From Anaeramoeba flamelloides (lineage: Eukaryota; Metamonada; Anaeramoebidae): a DNA stretch of 64,000 nt. Shown piece after piece: positions 11,814-24,400 of the stretch. Below the pieces are notes generated by a model. It searched no databases, was not told the origin of the DNA, and saw only the letters and a program-made list of their open reading frames with translations. The translations under genes and the position numbers were made by a program. The first letter of the stretch is position 1, and the number at the start of each line of letters is the position of its first letter. The stretch lies in assembly GCA_027625915.1 (NCBI GenBank), contig JANTQA010000012.1:899001-963000 (forward strand). Reading direction: 5' to 3'.

Positions 11814-12452
11814 ATTATTTTGACTCTGTTTCCAAAAGATTTCGTTTCATAAAAGAATCCCAAAATCAACTGATATTTAGCATTATTTTGTATTTAAAGA
11901 GACCAAATAAAGCTGTTTCAAAGCCACTGTGATTTATTTTTCAATATCAAAATTTGATTTCCTATTTTATATTTAAAAAGTTGAAATTCATACTAAGAGT
12001 GCTTATATTTGATAAAAAAATTTCTTTATGGGCTAACAATCAAGATTTTTTTCTGATATTCAAAAAATAAAATTTCCAAACTTAAATAACTTTTAAGATC
12101 AAAAATTATTTTAATCCGCTCTGAAAAAAAAAATTTTTTTTTACTCCTTATTTCAAGATAATTTTTGATCTTAAAAGTTATTTAAGTTTGGAAATTTTAT
12201 TTTTTGAATATCAGAAAAAAATCTTGATTGTTAGCCCATAAAGAAATTTTTTTTGGTCAATGAGCTTTAATTTTCTTATTTTCAACTTTTTAAAAATATA
12301 TAAGGATATCAAAATCTAATACTGGAAAATATTTCACAGTAGCTTTGAAACAGTTTTATTTGGTCTCTTTAAATACAAAATAATGCTAAATATCAGTTGA
12401 TTTTGGAATTCTTTTATGAAACGAAATCTTTTGGAAACAGAGTCAAAATAAT
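11814..12452. repeat. 640 bp palindrome (fold-back element)
   Basis: Two arms of about 310 bp, 11814-12125 and 12140-12452, are inverted copies with a tiny spacer near 12130. The outer ends read ATTATTTTGACTCTGTTTCC. No flanking duplication is obvious. It lies about 400 bp upstream of the C2 gene start. Arms have diverged by scattered changes, so it is not a fresh duplication. Confidence 0.8.
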
Positions 12453-13266
12453 AAAAAAAAAAGGAAAATGAAACTCAAAAACACGACTATTGTTTTGATT
12501 TTATGAGGAAATTTAATAACCTATATTAATTTTTTCCTATATCTTGAAATCAAAAATAAAGTAAAAACCGTTTTACTAAAATATCAAGTTTTTATTTTAT
12601 ATTCTATTTTTAAATGTGAATTCTTTTTTTTTTTTAGATTTTTGAACTTTTTTCTCTTATTAGATAGTTTAAAATTCAATATATTTTATAAGAATTTAAA
12701 AAAAAATTATTGTCTTTTATTGTCAAAAGAAATCATATTGATTGTAAAGAAAGTGTAAAAAATACCCTTTTTTAATGAAACCAATAAGCTTTAAAATAAC
12801 CCAGTATGAAAAATATACTTAAATTGATAATAATTCTATTAAAAAGTTTAAACTTGAAAGTAATAATATAATTTCTTGATTAGATCTGGATTCCAAAACA
12901 ATTTTTTCAATTATTCAACAAAAAAATCCCAGAACAACAACCTGACTATTAAATTAAAAAATTCTCTCAAATACTTTTTTAAAACCTGGAAAATTCTATT
13001 TGCTAAATAAAGAAATAGTCTTTTAATATTATTATTTTTAATCAATAATTAATAAACAATCTTATTTTTTTCAATGAGCTATTAATAACCCAATATTAAG
13101 CACATCAATCGGTTTTATTATTATTTTGAAATTATTTTGATATATTCCCCAACAAATACAACCAATTTAAACTAATAATTATAATAAGAAAAATAATATA
13201 TACTCTCAACTAACTGATTTTTAATATTAACTGTTTGTTGTTTATCCCCTTGGTATTTGAAAAAAA
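12453..13266. other. AT-rich region with a dispersed repeat
   Basis: No gene. The stretch at about 12690-12985 is homologous to about 60065-60345 (shared GTAAAG-AAGTGTA, AAACCAATAAG, TAAAATAAC-CAGT and TTAAAAAAT-CTC blocks), so a further repeat family is present. Confidence 0.5.
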
Positions 13267-14540
13267 TAAACTATTTCCAGAAAGTGGGACAAATTTATTT
13301 TAAAATATATCTATTAAACCCAATCTTCAAAAAAGTATTAAAATATTAAAAAGCATTAACTACCATTTATTGATTCTTGATAATAATTCAATTTGTTTTT
13401 TAATATTATTACATCAAAAAAAGATATTAAATTTTCTGATCTTTATTTTATCTGATATTTCTTAAGCGTGAAAATGGGTCTTTATTATTATCTTTTTGAT
13501 TGAAAAAACCGTTTTCATAACTTGTTTAATCTCAACAAATTTTAAAATAAAATTGAAAACATATAACTACATTTTATTGTTTTAAAAAATCATTTATACC
13601 CTTTCCATATTTCCAGTTTTTTATTGAAATTGGTTGAACATTGTTTTATCCAAAAATAGTGCTATTTTTTTTTTCATTTTTGAGAAATATTTCATCAAAT
13701 ATATTTTGAATAAATACCTTGGCTAGTTATCCAATCAATATTAATATTGAACTTAAGGGTCGAGTCATTACGGTGAAATTTTTTATTCTGGAATTCAAAA
13801 AAAAACTTTTTGGTAATTTTTATGAGTACCTTCAACGAATCAAAAACCAACCAACCTATGATGTACAATCGATCTGCAAAAATCAACAACTAAAGATGAG
13901 GAAATTTTTAGAAACAAGCGCCAAAGAGCGACACTCAATTTCCAATTAGAATAGACATCATATACAATTTTCAAAACAACTATGTCAGTTTTGAAGAGTC
14001 GCTCTTTGGCGCTTTTTGAGATCTCAGTGATTTTTTTTTTTTTTTTTTCATTTTTCAAAGGAGTTATTTTTATCTCAAGTATATTAAATAATCCTTACTT
14101 GGTCAAATTTAGAGGGTTACAAAATAACCACAAATCAGATTAAATCGAATTAAATTGATTGCGAAATTCAAGAAAATAATTTGTTTTAAATTCAAGAAAT
14201 TTAACTATTTGGAAATAGAAAATGAGAAAAGATGAATTTTTTTTTAAATTTTGATTTTTTGAAAATGAGAACTCTTTCTAACATATTTTTATTAGTTGAA
14301 TTTTAAATCAAAGATGATTCAATGAAATTTTTTTTTTGTTATTTGAATTTTGTTAACCAAAAGAAGGGATATTTCAGAATACCCTTTTGGGTCTCAAGTT
14401 ATCTCTTGAGTATGGAGCATTTTCACAGTAAATGACTAGAACCTTAATTTGATATTATCAATCAAGGAATACTTTCACTAACAAAGACGATTTTTAATGA
14501 AAGGTAAAAAAAAATGCCCCACTTTTTTGTAAATACATTA
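13267..14540. mobile_element. TA-2 element, copy 1, with a nested TTAA-1 element
   Basis: The outer element is about 580 bp without its insert. Its left end AACTATTTCCAGAAAGTGGG and its right end are inverted, with TA on both sides. It is homologous from end to end to 16541-17575. A TTAA-1 element sits inside at 13753-14447; the homologous copy at 16.5 kb has a plain single TTAA there (about 17479-17482). Non-coding. Confidence 0.8.
13753..14447. mobile_element. TTAA-1 element, copy 1 (piggyBac-like MITE)
   Basis: 695 bp with TTAA at both ends. The left TIR GGGTCGAGTCATTACGGTGA matches the inverted right end GGTTCTAGTCATTTACTGTG. An internal palindrome near 13918-14012 centres on GCGCCAAAGAGCGAC. 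No transposase frame; short frames through the palindrome are chance. Insertion into TTAA is shown by the empty site in TA-2 copy 2. Confidence 0.85.
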
Positions 14541-15265
14541 TTACAAAATCTTTTAAATTTCAAGAAATTTAATAAATAATTGGGAATAAAATAAAGATCA
14601 CTTTTTTCTGAGATTCAATGTTTGATAGTTGATTGCTTTTTATTGTTTTTTTAAAATAAGATGAAAGATTCAAGGTTGTTTGTCCATACAACTTCTCAGA
14701 AATTATTTAAAAGTGAAATAAATGCAAAATAAAAATTATTTTCAAATTTTTCTTTTTCTAATTTAGATCCAAAAACCAAAACAAAAAGGATCAGATTTTT
14801 CTTTACTGAAAATTTAATTCGAAAAAAGGAATTCTTTTCAAAATGATAATACATTTCTCTAAAGTTGATAATTTAGTTGGTTTGTTTATTGGGTTTAATA
14901 TTACCCTTGTCGGAATAAGTTCTCTATTACCTTTGTAAAAAAAGAAAAAAAATAAATAAGATTTACAATACCCTTAAAGGAAAAATTAGAAAAAATGAAA
15001 AAATAACAAAAGAAAAGAAGAAAAAATAAAAAAGAATTGATTTATTCAATTAAAGTATTTGGAATAAATGTTAATTTTGAAAAGGAAAAAACATACCTCT
15101 TTAATGGTTAAAAATGAAGAAAAAAAAAAAAAAAATAGAAAGTCTTTTTTTTTTGGAACAAGAAGCAAATAAAAAATTGTTGGGATAAGGCTTTTCAAAT
15201 TGATAAAAAACTGAAACAAATGAATTAAAATCATCCAAAATAGTGTTGTAAGGACTTTGATTGAT
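14541..15265. other. AT-rich intergenic region
   Basis: No gene or repeat recognised. It includes the 3' flank of the V-ATPase D gene. Confidence 0.5.
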
Positions 15266-16117
15266 TTAGAAAATAATTTCTTCGTTGTCTTGGAATTGAG
15301 AAAGAAGATCTTCAGGATCTGAATCATAGACATTCAATTCTTCCTCTTCTTCATCTTCGTCGCCTTCTTTTTCAATGTTAATTTCCTTTTCATTCTCCAT
15401 TTGATTAAAACCCATTGACTCTTCTTGTTGTTTTCTTTTTTCTTTTTCCCTTTTTTGTTTTTCCAGAAAGGCCTTTTTGATTTTAATTTTTTTTTTATCG
15501 GAAACCTTTTTCAAACGATAAAACTCCTCTCTTTCCATTTCATCCAGTTCCGAATTGACAAAGGACACTGTTGTTTTCAGTCTTGGCAAAACGACGTGTT
15601 CAATGGCATTAACACGGCGGTTTGTTTTTTTGATTGCCTCGTCGAGTGTGACAAAGGCCACCTGCAGGGACGCCAATTTGATTAACAATGACAACGAGCT
15701 GGTAAACTTTTTTTCTGCGTTTTTGATTTGTTTTCTTCCTTTCCCCAGCCCCCTGAGTTCTGTCCCCTCTGAGGAGTCGTTGATCATATCAAACATCGGG
15801 ATTTTGACACCTGCGATATTCTCAACACCCATTTTAATTGTCGTGCTTGGTTGTTGGACAGATTCGATCACATTGTGGACCAAACCTTCGCCTATGACGT
15901 ATTTTGCTTTTGAAAGTTTCAGTACAGAGTCTTTGATGTCTTCACTCATTTTTTCTTTTTTATCAGCAATCTCATTCAGCATCGATCGGAATTTAATTGT
16001 CAAGGCATCAGATTTTTTTTTTAATAATTTGTACCCCTGCTCAGCGGCTTTTTGTCGAAGCCTTAACTGCATAAGAACCATACGAGATGGAATAACATTC
16101 AATCTTTTTGAAGTCAT
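15266..16117 (-). CDS. V-type ATPase subunit D
   Basis: Single exon, 283 residues, start at the first ATG (16117), stop TAA. The N-terminus ([19 protein letters not shown] then [17 protein letters not shown]) is the hallmark of V-ATPase subunit D, and the middle contains the conserved NVAGVKIP-like block ([12 protein letters not shown]) and the C-terminal helix signature [13 protein letters not shown]. Subunit D is the long coiled-coil rotor shaft that, with subunit F, couples ATP hydrolysis in V1 to proton pumping through Vo in acidic compartments. Usual length is about 210-260; the excess is a Glu/Asp-rich tail of about 50 residues ending in DPEDLLSQF. No intron, unlike several neighbours. 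Base composition of this gene is clearly less AT-rich than the flanks. Confidence 0.97.
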   Translation of the reverse strand: MTSKRLNVIPSRMVLMQLRLRQKAAEQGYKLLKKKSDALTIKFRSMLNEIADKKEKMSEDIKDSVLKLSKAKYVIGEGLVHNVIESVQQPSTTIKMGVENIAGVKIPMFDMINDSSEGTELRGLGKGRKQIKNAEKKFTSSLSLLIKLASLQVAFVTLDEAIKKTNRRVNAIEHVVLPRLKTTVSFVNSELDEMEREEFYRLKKVSDKKKIKIKKAFLEKQKREKEKRKQQEESMGFNQMENEKEINIEKEGDEDEEEEELNVYDSDPEDLLSQFQDNEEIIF

Positions 16118-16540
16118 TTTTTGAGGATTTTGTTATTTTTTAAAGAAGTAAAATTATTGAGTAAGTTTTGACAAACAATTATCAAAAAATGATCACTAAA
16201 AACTTTTCTGATTTTTCAAGTTCAACTTGTAATTCTGAGTGAAATGTATTAAATTAATAGTTTGAACATTCCAGAAATTACTTCACAGCTCAATAAAACT
16301 TCATTTAATGATATTAGAAAGAAAATATGAAGGAAATAATTATTAAAGTATTGGTTGAGAAAATCAAGGTAATTTTTATTGAGAGTTAATAATTATGAAT
16401 TCAAGGTAGTGACAGTATTGAAGACACACCTTTAATTAAAGATCTGAGTATTACCAAAATTAGTATTAATGCCCTTAGGTCCAATGGACTTGAAAATAAC
16501 AATATATTTTTAAAATAATTTCATCTTGTTCTCATAAATA

Positions 16541-17575
16541 TAAGCTATTTCCAATAAAGTGGGGCAAATTTATTTTAAAACATCTCTCTTAAACACAATC
16601 TGAAAAAAAGTATTTAAACATCCAAAATCATTAACAACTACCATTTATCGATTCTTGATAATAATTAAATTTGTTTATTAGTATTGTATTACATAAATAA
16701 AAGATATTAAATTTTCTGATCTCGATTTTATATGATACAGTCTTTCCAAGGCTACCATAAAATTTTAAATAAAACAGATTTGAGTTTTCTATTCTTATTT
16801 TCTATTTTCAAAAAATTCGGAAATAATAGCTATTATTCAAAAAAAAATTATAATAAATGAGCTATTATTCAAATTATGAAACATCAAAAAAAAATTTTCT
16901 GAACATTCATGAAGCACTTTAAAAATATTGTTCAAAAAAGGTAAATTTTTAAAGATCAGTCAATATTATTATTTTTTTGGGCTCTTTTGGACCAATAATT
17001 TTTAAGTTTTAAGTGATCTTAAATTTTTTTTTTGATGTTTCAAAAAATTTGAATAATAGCTCATTTATTATAATTTTTTTTTGAATAATAGCTATTATTT
17101 CCGAATTTTTTGAAAATAGAAAATAAGAATAGAAAACTCAAATCTGTTTTATTTAAAATTTTATGATAGCCTTGGAACGGCTGTATCTTTTGAGTTGTTA
17201 AAATTGGTGTTTATTAATTTCTTTTTGTTTGAAAAAAACCGTTTTCATAACTTGTTTAATCTCAACAAATATTTAAAAAGAATTTAAAACATACAACCGT
17301 ATTTTAGTATTTAAAAAATCATTTATACTTTTTCCATATTTCCAGTTTTATATTGAAATTTGTCGTACATTGTTTTCACCAAAAAAAGTGCTATTGTTTT
17401 TTTCTTTTTTTAAAAATATTTCATTCAACTTATTTTAAAATAAATTTGCCCTTTATTCAATTGGTATTAATATTAAACTTAATTTGATATTGTCAATTAA
17501 TGAATACTACTACCAACAAAGATGATTTTTTATGAAATGTAAAAAAAAATGCCACACTTTTTTGGAAATAGTTTA
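16541..17575. mobile_element. TA-2 element, copy 2, with a nested TA-1 MITE
   Basis: Outer element of about 585 bp without its insert; ends AGCTATTTCCAATAAAGTGG and (inverted) AACTATTTCCAAAAAAGTGT, flanked by TA. Homologous to 13267-14540. A TA-1 MITE occupies 16737-17185, at a spot that is a single TA in copy 1 (13455-13456). Confidence 0.8.
16737..17185. mobile_element. TA-1 MITE, copy B
   Basis: 449 bp including TA at each end. TIR CAGTCTTTCCAAGGCTACC and, inverted from the right, CAGCCGTTCCAAGGCTATC. The arms are long and the element folds almost end to end. TA duplication is confirmed by the empty site in the paralogous copy of the host element at 13.3 kb. Confidence 0.85.
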
Positions 17576-18174
17576 AGTGTAAAGAAAATAAAACCCCTAC
17601 TTTTTTTTTTCTTGTTCGAAAAGCAGAATATAATTCATTACAAATATTATACCTAATTTAAAATCAATTTAGAAGGTAAACACATTGAACTTTGGAGTAA
17701 ATTTTTAATCATAAATTGAATATGTTTTAAATTATTCTTAATTTTCATCATATATAAAAATATTTTTTTTAATGTCCCAATTCTTTTTCACAATTGTCAA
17801 CAAATATTGACAAAGTTTTTTTTTACAAACAATTTTACTAATTTGATGGATCATTTTAAGAATTTATTTTTTAATCTTAGAACCATAAGGGAAAAATACC
17901 ATATTTCAGTATTATTTATTATTGGTTTCTTTGATTATTTCAGATGTAAGAATTTAGTAAAAAGGATACATGGGTTTGATTTTAAAATATTTTTTTTCGA
18001 GGTTAAAAATAGTTATTTTAACACCAGGAGATCTGTTTTAATAAATTTGGGACTTTATCTCTAATAAAAGTTAATCAAACTGGGAAAAGAAAGATTTAAG
18101 AAGCTTGAATACTATTTAAAAATACTCATTTTTTTAACATAACTGTAACAGATGAGATTATTTTACAGATGAAA
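17576..18174. other. AT-rich region, no gene supported
   Basis: One plus-strand frame of 85 codons (17807-18064) is rich in Phe/Asn/Lys and not recognised. It may be a remnant of the LINE that follows or chance. Confidence 0.4.
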
Positions 18175-18405
18175 TATAAGCCAAATTTCAAAATTAGTTG
18201 CAAACTTTATTATTATTATTATTTTCTTCTTTTTTTATTTTTCTTTCAAAAAATGAATTGATTACACATATATTTATTTATTAATCTATATTAGTTATTA
18301 TCCACAAACATTGTAATAAAATACATTCTTATTCAAAAAAAAAAAACACTAAAAAAAATTTTTTATGATGAAAAATATACCCCAATTTTGGAAATTTAGC
18401 TTATA
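18175..18405. mobile_element. TA-4 MITE, copy 2 (reverse orientation)
   Basis: 231 bp with TATAAGCCAAATTTCAAAAT at the left and the inverted AAATTTAGCTTATA at the right. Reverse complement matches copies 5623-5851 and 31977-32207 throughout. Confidence 0.75.
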
Positions 18406-18789
18406 ATAATCTATTTAAATTTCAAAAATATTAACGATTATTTCAATTAAATTTAATTTGATGAAATTTCTTCGATTTTGAATAAAATATTTATTGAAAA
18501 ATAATGAAAAATCAAAGAAAATTATTAAATTTGATTTTTTCAATGAAATTTGGATGGAATTATTATAATACCTCAAAAAATTATCTGTACCAAAAAATAA
18601 TCAAGTTGCTTTGTCCATAATTTTTAACAATATTGTTAAATATATTTATCAATGAGTAAAAAAAATAGAATTTTATGATTTTATCCAAATAAATTTAAAC
18701 AGTAAAATATTTGTAAATTGTTTTGCAAGAGAAGTGAACAAAAAGAGTAAAATATATTAAAAAAAAGTAGAAACAAAACAAAAAAGTAA

Positions 18790-20420
18790 ATTTAAACTAA
18801 AGTGTTAGAATACAATGAATAATGATTTAAACCTAGAAAACACCATAATCAAAGAATCTCATGATATAAGTTATAATATATTTAAAATAGTAAAAAATAA
18901 AGAATCTCCAAGATTGAGAAATATTGGTCAAGTATTCAAAAAAAAATATTAAAATTATTTAGACAATCAAAAAAAAAACAGCTGTTTCCTAAAAGAAAGA
19001 AAAAAATGAAAATAATGATCTAAAAAATAAAAATAAAATAAATGAAGAAATCAAATTAATTGACTTATCAGATCACAAAATATACACAAATGAGATTAAA
19101 ATTAAAAAAAGTTGAGAAATCAAAGAAATTTACATTTTAACATAAAAAAAAATTCTAAGAAGAATTTATTTGATTGTTTTTTTTGTTTTTTTAAAAAATT
19201 AATTTAGAATTTATTGTTAACAATATTAACGAGTTGAAAAATTTTAATAAAATTACCAAAATAACCTACAAATGATTTTAAATAACACCAAAATGTGAAA
19301 AATAATATCAAAATTATAGAAAATCAACTAACAAAAAGTTATGTAAAAAAATTTATAAATGAAATGTAAAATAAAAAAAAAATTTGAGAGATAGTTAATT
19401 TCTAGGGGAAACAATATAAAAGAGAAGAAATTGAATAGCAGATAAAATTAAGAAAAAAAGTAGTTTGAAAAGAAGTTGGTAAATTTGTCTCAATAAAAAA
19501 GACTTGAGAAAAAAGAAAACAAAAAAAAATATGAAGAAAAACACACAAAATTCGCCAAAAGAACTCAAAGAGTCCAAAAATGTATCACAAATCCTTAATA
19601 TAAATAATAAAAATTATTTAAAAGAGTGAGATTTACGATTTATACACAAAAAAGAAAACAAGAGATTATTACTACAGGTATAGACTAATATCTATCAAGA
19701 ATGTTTAGCGAGAGTTTTCTTAGAATTTAGTACAAAAAAAATTACAATTTGGGAACACATGGATAACTATCAATTTGGATTCAGAAAAAAAAATTACCAC
19801 AAGAATTGCAGAAAAGAAATTTATTGACAATTTTAAGAAAGATCAAAAAAAAAAATAATAATTCCAATTCTTACTAGTTAAAATAGATATGCCAAATACT
19901 TTAACCCAGTATCTACTTAACTGATAATCAAAAAAGTACAAAACTTCATCAAAAACATCCGAATTAGAGATTTTTTTAAAAAAATATCAGGATGAAAATG
20001 ATAAACAACAGTATAACAGGAATTCATTTAAACCTTTATATTTTTTGCATATTTTAAACCTTTATTATTGTTAAAAATTAAAAAACACTACAAATATATT
20101 GCGACGACCTAATTTTTATCATCAAAGTGGTACCCTACCAAGAAAAAACATCTTAACAACTTGAAGTAACTACAATTTTAATTATAACTGAATCGGATTT
20201 AATGGTAAATTGTGATAACGAAAATAACAATCAACAAAATTAATAAAAGATCAAATATCTGGAAATATTATTCATCAAGTATAAAAATATTAAAAAAAAA
20301 TCTATAACAATTCAAAACAATTTTTTTGATAAATACGTATATATATGTAAACAAGAGGTTACCAAATACACTCAATATCCAACTTTTTTAAGCTGTCATT
20401 TTTAAACAACTGCTATAAAA
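18790..20420 (+). mobile_element. Decayed LINE (non-LTR retrotransposon) fragment
   Basis: Many short plus-strand frames carry recognisable reverse transcriptase pieces: an IYQECLARVFLEF block near 19700, then WEHMDNYQFGFRKK near 19750-19790 (equivalent to KQFGFKKKLDTR in the 44-47 kb copy), and CDDLIFIIK near 20100-20125 (degenerate FADD catalytic box). Stops and shifts are frequent, so the copy is old. No poly(A) end is clear. Confidence 0.7.
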
Positions 20421-21451
20421 ATATATTTATATTATTTTTTTCCAGGATAGGTTAAAAAATGAAAAAAAAATAGCTGATCTACAAAGATGATTTAATGAAT
20501 GTATACTTTAGATCAACTTCTTGCATCTTATATACTCTTTCCTTTTTGGTTATTTTCAAATTGTGAATTTTTATTTTTTGTTATTCAAAATAACTTTTTA
20601 GGATGATGGGAGAGTTTCTAATTATCAAAATTAGAAGACTTACAGGATAAGTCAAATTAGTAAATTTTATGTAGATCAAGTAGAGTAGCTTATACTAATT
20701 TTCGAAAAAAGTGAAAATTAAAAGAGTCTTTTAATCAACTGACTTATCCAATTTAAATGTTTTTAACAAACAATAAAAAAAAAAATAATGTAGAAAAATA
20801 ATGAGATCAAATTGATCAATTTGTTTGAGTTTGTTAATTTAAAGACGATTTTTCCAAATTCTGTATGAGTGAAAAATTTTTCAAAATTATTAAAAAAATT
20901 CATAGAATTTTTTACATTTTTTGTAATGTATTTTCCAGAACAAAATGGGTAATATAATTAATGTTTTTTGTTTGTTTTGATTTTTATTTTAATTATTTGT
21001 CTATTAACTAGCCCGTTCCAAATAATAACTCTTACAATTTTGTTCATTTCCCAAAAATAAGATGATTATAATTCTCTTGAGGAGATATTAAAAATATCCC
21101 ATATCGGGAATTATTATCAGCATATTTTTTCGAAATCACTAAAACAACGCCAGATATTTTTAATTTAACCAATGTGTATATCAAAAGAATAAATAACTAA
21201 ATGAAGAAAAATTAACAAATTTAAAAAAAAAATAATTTTTCATTATTTTTGATAATCAAAACAAATAGGGTTAATACAATTTTGATTATTATATAGAAAA
21301 ATATTCAAACAATCAGAAAATATTTTCTTTAGTTGAAATATTATCTAAAAATATATTTATAAGGTATAATAATAATAATAATAATAACAATACCCATCAT
21401 GTATGATATGTTTATATAATGCATAAGCGAATATGAATAAATGAAATAATG
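20421..21451. other. AT-rich intergenic region
   Basis: No gene seen. An (AAT)n tract lies at 21369-21388. It includes the 3' flank of the DHHC-family gene. Confidence 0.5.
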
Positions 21452-24400
21452 TTATTTTTTTTTCCTTTTTTCCCAAGTGTATCCATCTCCTTTGCAACTA
21501 AATTTTGTTGGTAAGAGCCATACTAAAGGGTTCTTACCAAACACTTGAAGAAAATTTTTTCTAATACCAAGATCATAAATATTTTTATAATTGATACATT
21601 CTTTGAGTTGTTTTACTCTTTCATAATTATCAATTGTTGTTAAATTTTTAGAAATTAATATTGAATGTAAACAAAATAATCTTGCAAGAAATATAAATGA
21701 AAACATATTGAATAAAGATGAAAACCAACCAAAAATCTGAATTATTTTGTTTTTGATCGAAAATAATTCGGGTAGAATAAATATATTTGCGACACCTAAA
21801 TAGAATAATGAATAAAATACGGTCAAACAAAAAAATTTATAATTATGGAATCCAACCATATTCGTTAAAAAATGACAGATGTGATCTGGCTTAAGGATCA
21901 ATTTATGAAATGTTTTCGAATACCTTGCCCTTTCAGGTCGTGGACGATCATGGCTAAATTTGTGTTCATCATTTGAAACCGGAAAATCAACCATCAAATT
22001 GTAATCTGGGCTTTGATTCGACTCCCAGTTCCAATCCGGAGATACAATCCCTTAAAATTATGAAGTTTTATTAAGAATTACAAGAAAAAAAATAAAACAG
22101 ATTTATTTAAAATATGTAATTATAAAATAATCAAAAAAAAAAAAAAATAGAGAGAATATATAAAATTAAGGGAGTAGCAACACCATAGCAATCACTGTAA
22201 TTGAAATATGTGATGCTTTATTATAAATTATATTGGCACTCTTAAGTTATAGATTACCCAAAAAATTTAAATAAAAATAAAATGTAAAAACTTTTATTTT
22301 ATTAAGACAAATATTGAAATTTCAGACAAAATAATATTAAAAAAAGAAATAATTAAATTTTGAGAAATATATTTAAATTTTTTAAGGATATTATTTTTTT
22401 TTTGAGATCTAAGACTAAATCCTTTAATTTGTTTATTCATATTTTATTTATATAAATATTTGTAATTATTTGATTATAAACAGATCGACAAATATTCTCA
22501 AAATCCTATTATTCAAGATATCTCAAAAAAAAAAAAATTAAATAATAATCATTCATTTTCAAAATTCTACTTCAGAGAAGACAATTTCAGGTTTTTTATT
22601 GGTATTTCTTATATATTTTTTTATTTAATAGTGCCATATCTTTTAAAAAGTAATTCCTTTTATTTGGTCATATAATTTTAAAATTATTAAACAATTTTTT
22701 TGTTAATTAAATGCTTTTTTTTTTTTACCTTTTTTTTTTTTTCAATTTTTTGCTTTTTTCTTTTAAGGGAGTAGTCATTTTTAAAAATAAAATGAAATCT
22801 TTTCAAGATCTTTAAAAATATTTTTTTGTAATTTGCGTTTCGACTTATGAAACGGATGAGTTAACCCCTTTTAAACAATTAATTGATTTGAGCCTCTTTT
22901 TTGAAATCCAAAATTTGCATGTTTCCAATATAAAACGAAAAAAAGTAACGTATTATTTTGTTTAAAAATTAAGTTAATTATTGAAAATGGGAAAACATAT
23001 TTTTCGTTTTATGTTGGAAAGTATTGATTTTGAAAGCAAATTTTTTGTTTGGTTAATATTTTCAATAATTAATATTTCAATACAAATACCAGCCAATAAA
23101 ACTTATTGTGGTATAGGTGATTCAAGAAATGAATATTTGGTAGAAGTATAACTACATTTTATCAACATAATTGAGATCTATTATTCAAAAAATTTTTTAG
23201 CTTTAAAAAAGTTGTTTTCTTATTTTCAAAAAAAGAAAAAAATTGCAAAAAAATTTTCAATTTTGAAAAATTTTTTAAAAAATTGTTTGGTCTTATTCAC
23301 AAGAATCCTTATAACAATTTAAATAATTTTTGGAAGAAAAAAAATGATTTTGAATTTTATGTATAAAATTAACTAATTCCCAAATATCTTCAAGAAAATT
23401 TTATTTTGAAAAATCGAATTTCATCTTGAAACAAAAACAAAAATTCTTGGTAAAAATTTTTAATAACTTTAAAACTTTTATTAATATAACTATCTTTCTT
23501 AAAAAAATACAATTATTTTTTAATCCGTTGAATATATCAATTTTTTGGTTAACTAAAAGTTTTATCTCAAAAAAGAAAAAAAAATCTTTATATTAATATT
23601 ACTGGTAACAAAGAAATGTTATAGTATAACAATGTTAGAAAATGGCAATAAACGGGGTAAAAAATTGTTATAATTTGAGAAATAAAATGAATTTAAATGT
23701 TTTCTTTTTCAGAAAAAATGGTAAAAAAAAATTGATTTCACTAAACTAATTTTCTTTTATGGCTTTCTTAGTCGATCAGAATTTTTCGACACTTGGCATA
23801 TCCAAAATTTGTAAGTCGAGAATACCACCAATAACATATTTTAAAATTTTAGATTGTTGTCGTAGAAGACTAGTCCCTTAAATATATATATTTTTTTTTC
23901 TTTTCAATTTTTTGCTTTTACTTTTGAAACATAAAAAAATGGGTGTTTCTTTCCCTTGAACAATTGTGAAATCTCAGATTTTATATTTAAATTATCTTTA
24001 AGGTTGTTTAAGTAAAAGGACATTTAGAGTGTAATTTACACTTCTTCCATTAATAGTCTAAAAAAGAATCATATTTTTCAATTTTAAAATAAAATCAAAT
24101 ATTTTCTTTCAAAATATATCGTTAAATTAAATTGAAAAACTGATTTTTTTTCTGTTTTTTGGAATATTTTTTTATCATTTTATTATTTTTTTCATGTTTG
24201 AGTTTTAATATATATCCCCTGTTTTTTTCTGCAAATTGTTTGAACATTTATTCTTTTTCCTTATTTATATTCAATCAAAAGTTCATTCGTTGAACGTATT
24301 TCAAAAAAAAAAAAAAAACCCAAAAATAGGCTTTTTTTTCAAAAGTCGATAATTTTGAAAAAGGGGGTATTCGAATCTTTATTAGTTCAATAGCTATCTT

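Noticed and set aside
13695-14058. Frames on both strands over 13.7-14.06 kb
   Set aside because: They run through the internal palindrome of the TTAA-1 element, which makes both strands look alike.
15555-16124. A 189-codon plus-strand frame
   Set aside because: It lies entirely opposite the V-ATPase D gene, whose conserved motifs are unmistakable.
13240-17575. A tandem segmental duplication at 13 and 16.5 kb
   Set aside because: The shared segments end in matching inverted repeats with TA borders, so they are two copies of one transposon.
18820-18960. A LINE first open frame (ORF1)
   Set aside because: A 40-codon Lys/Asn-rich reading precedes the decayed LINE, but has no zinc knuckle or coiled coil; not enough to call.
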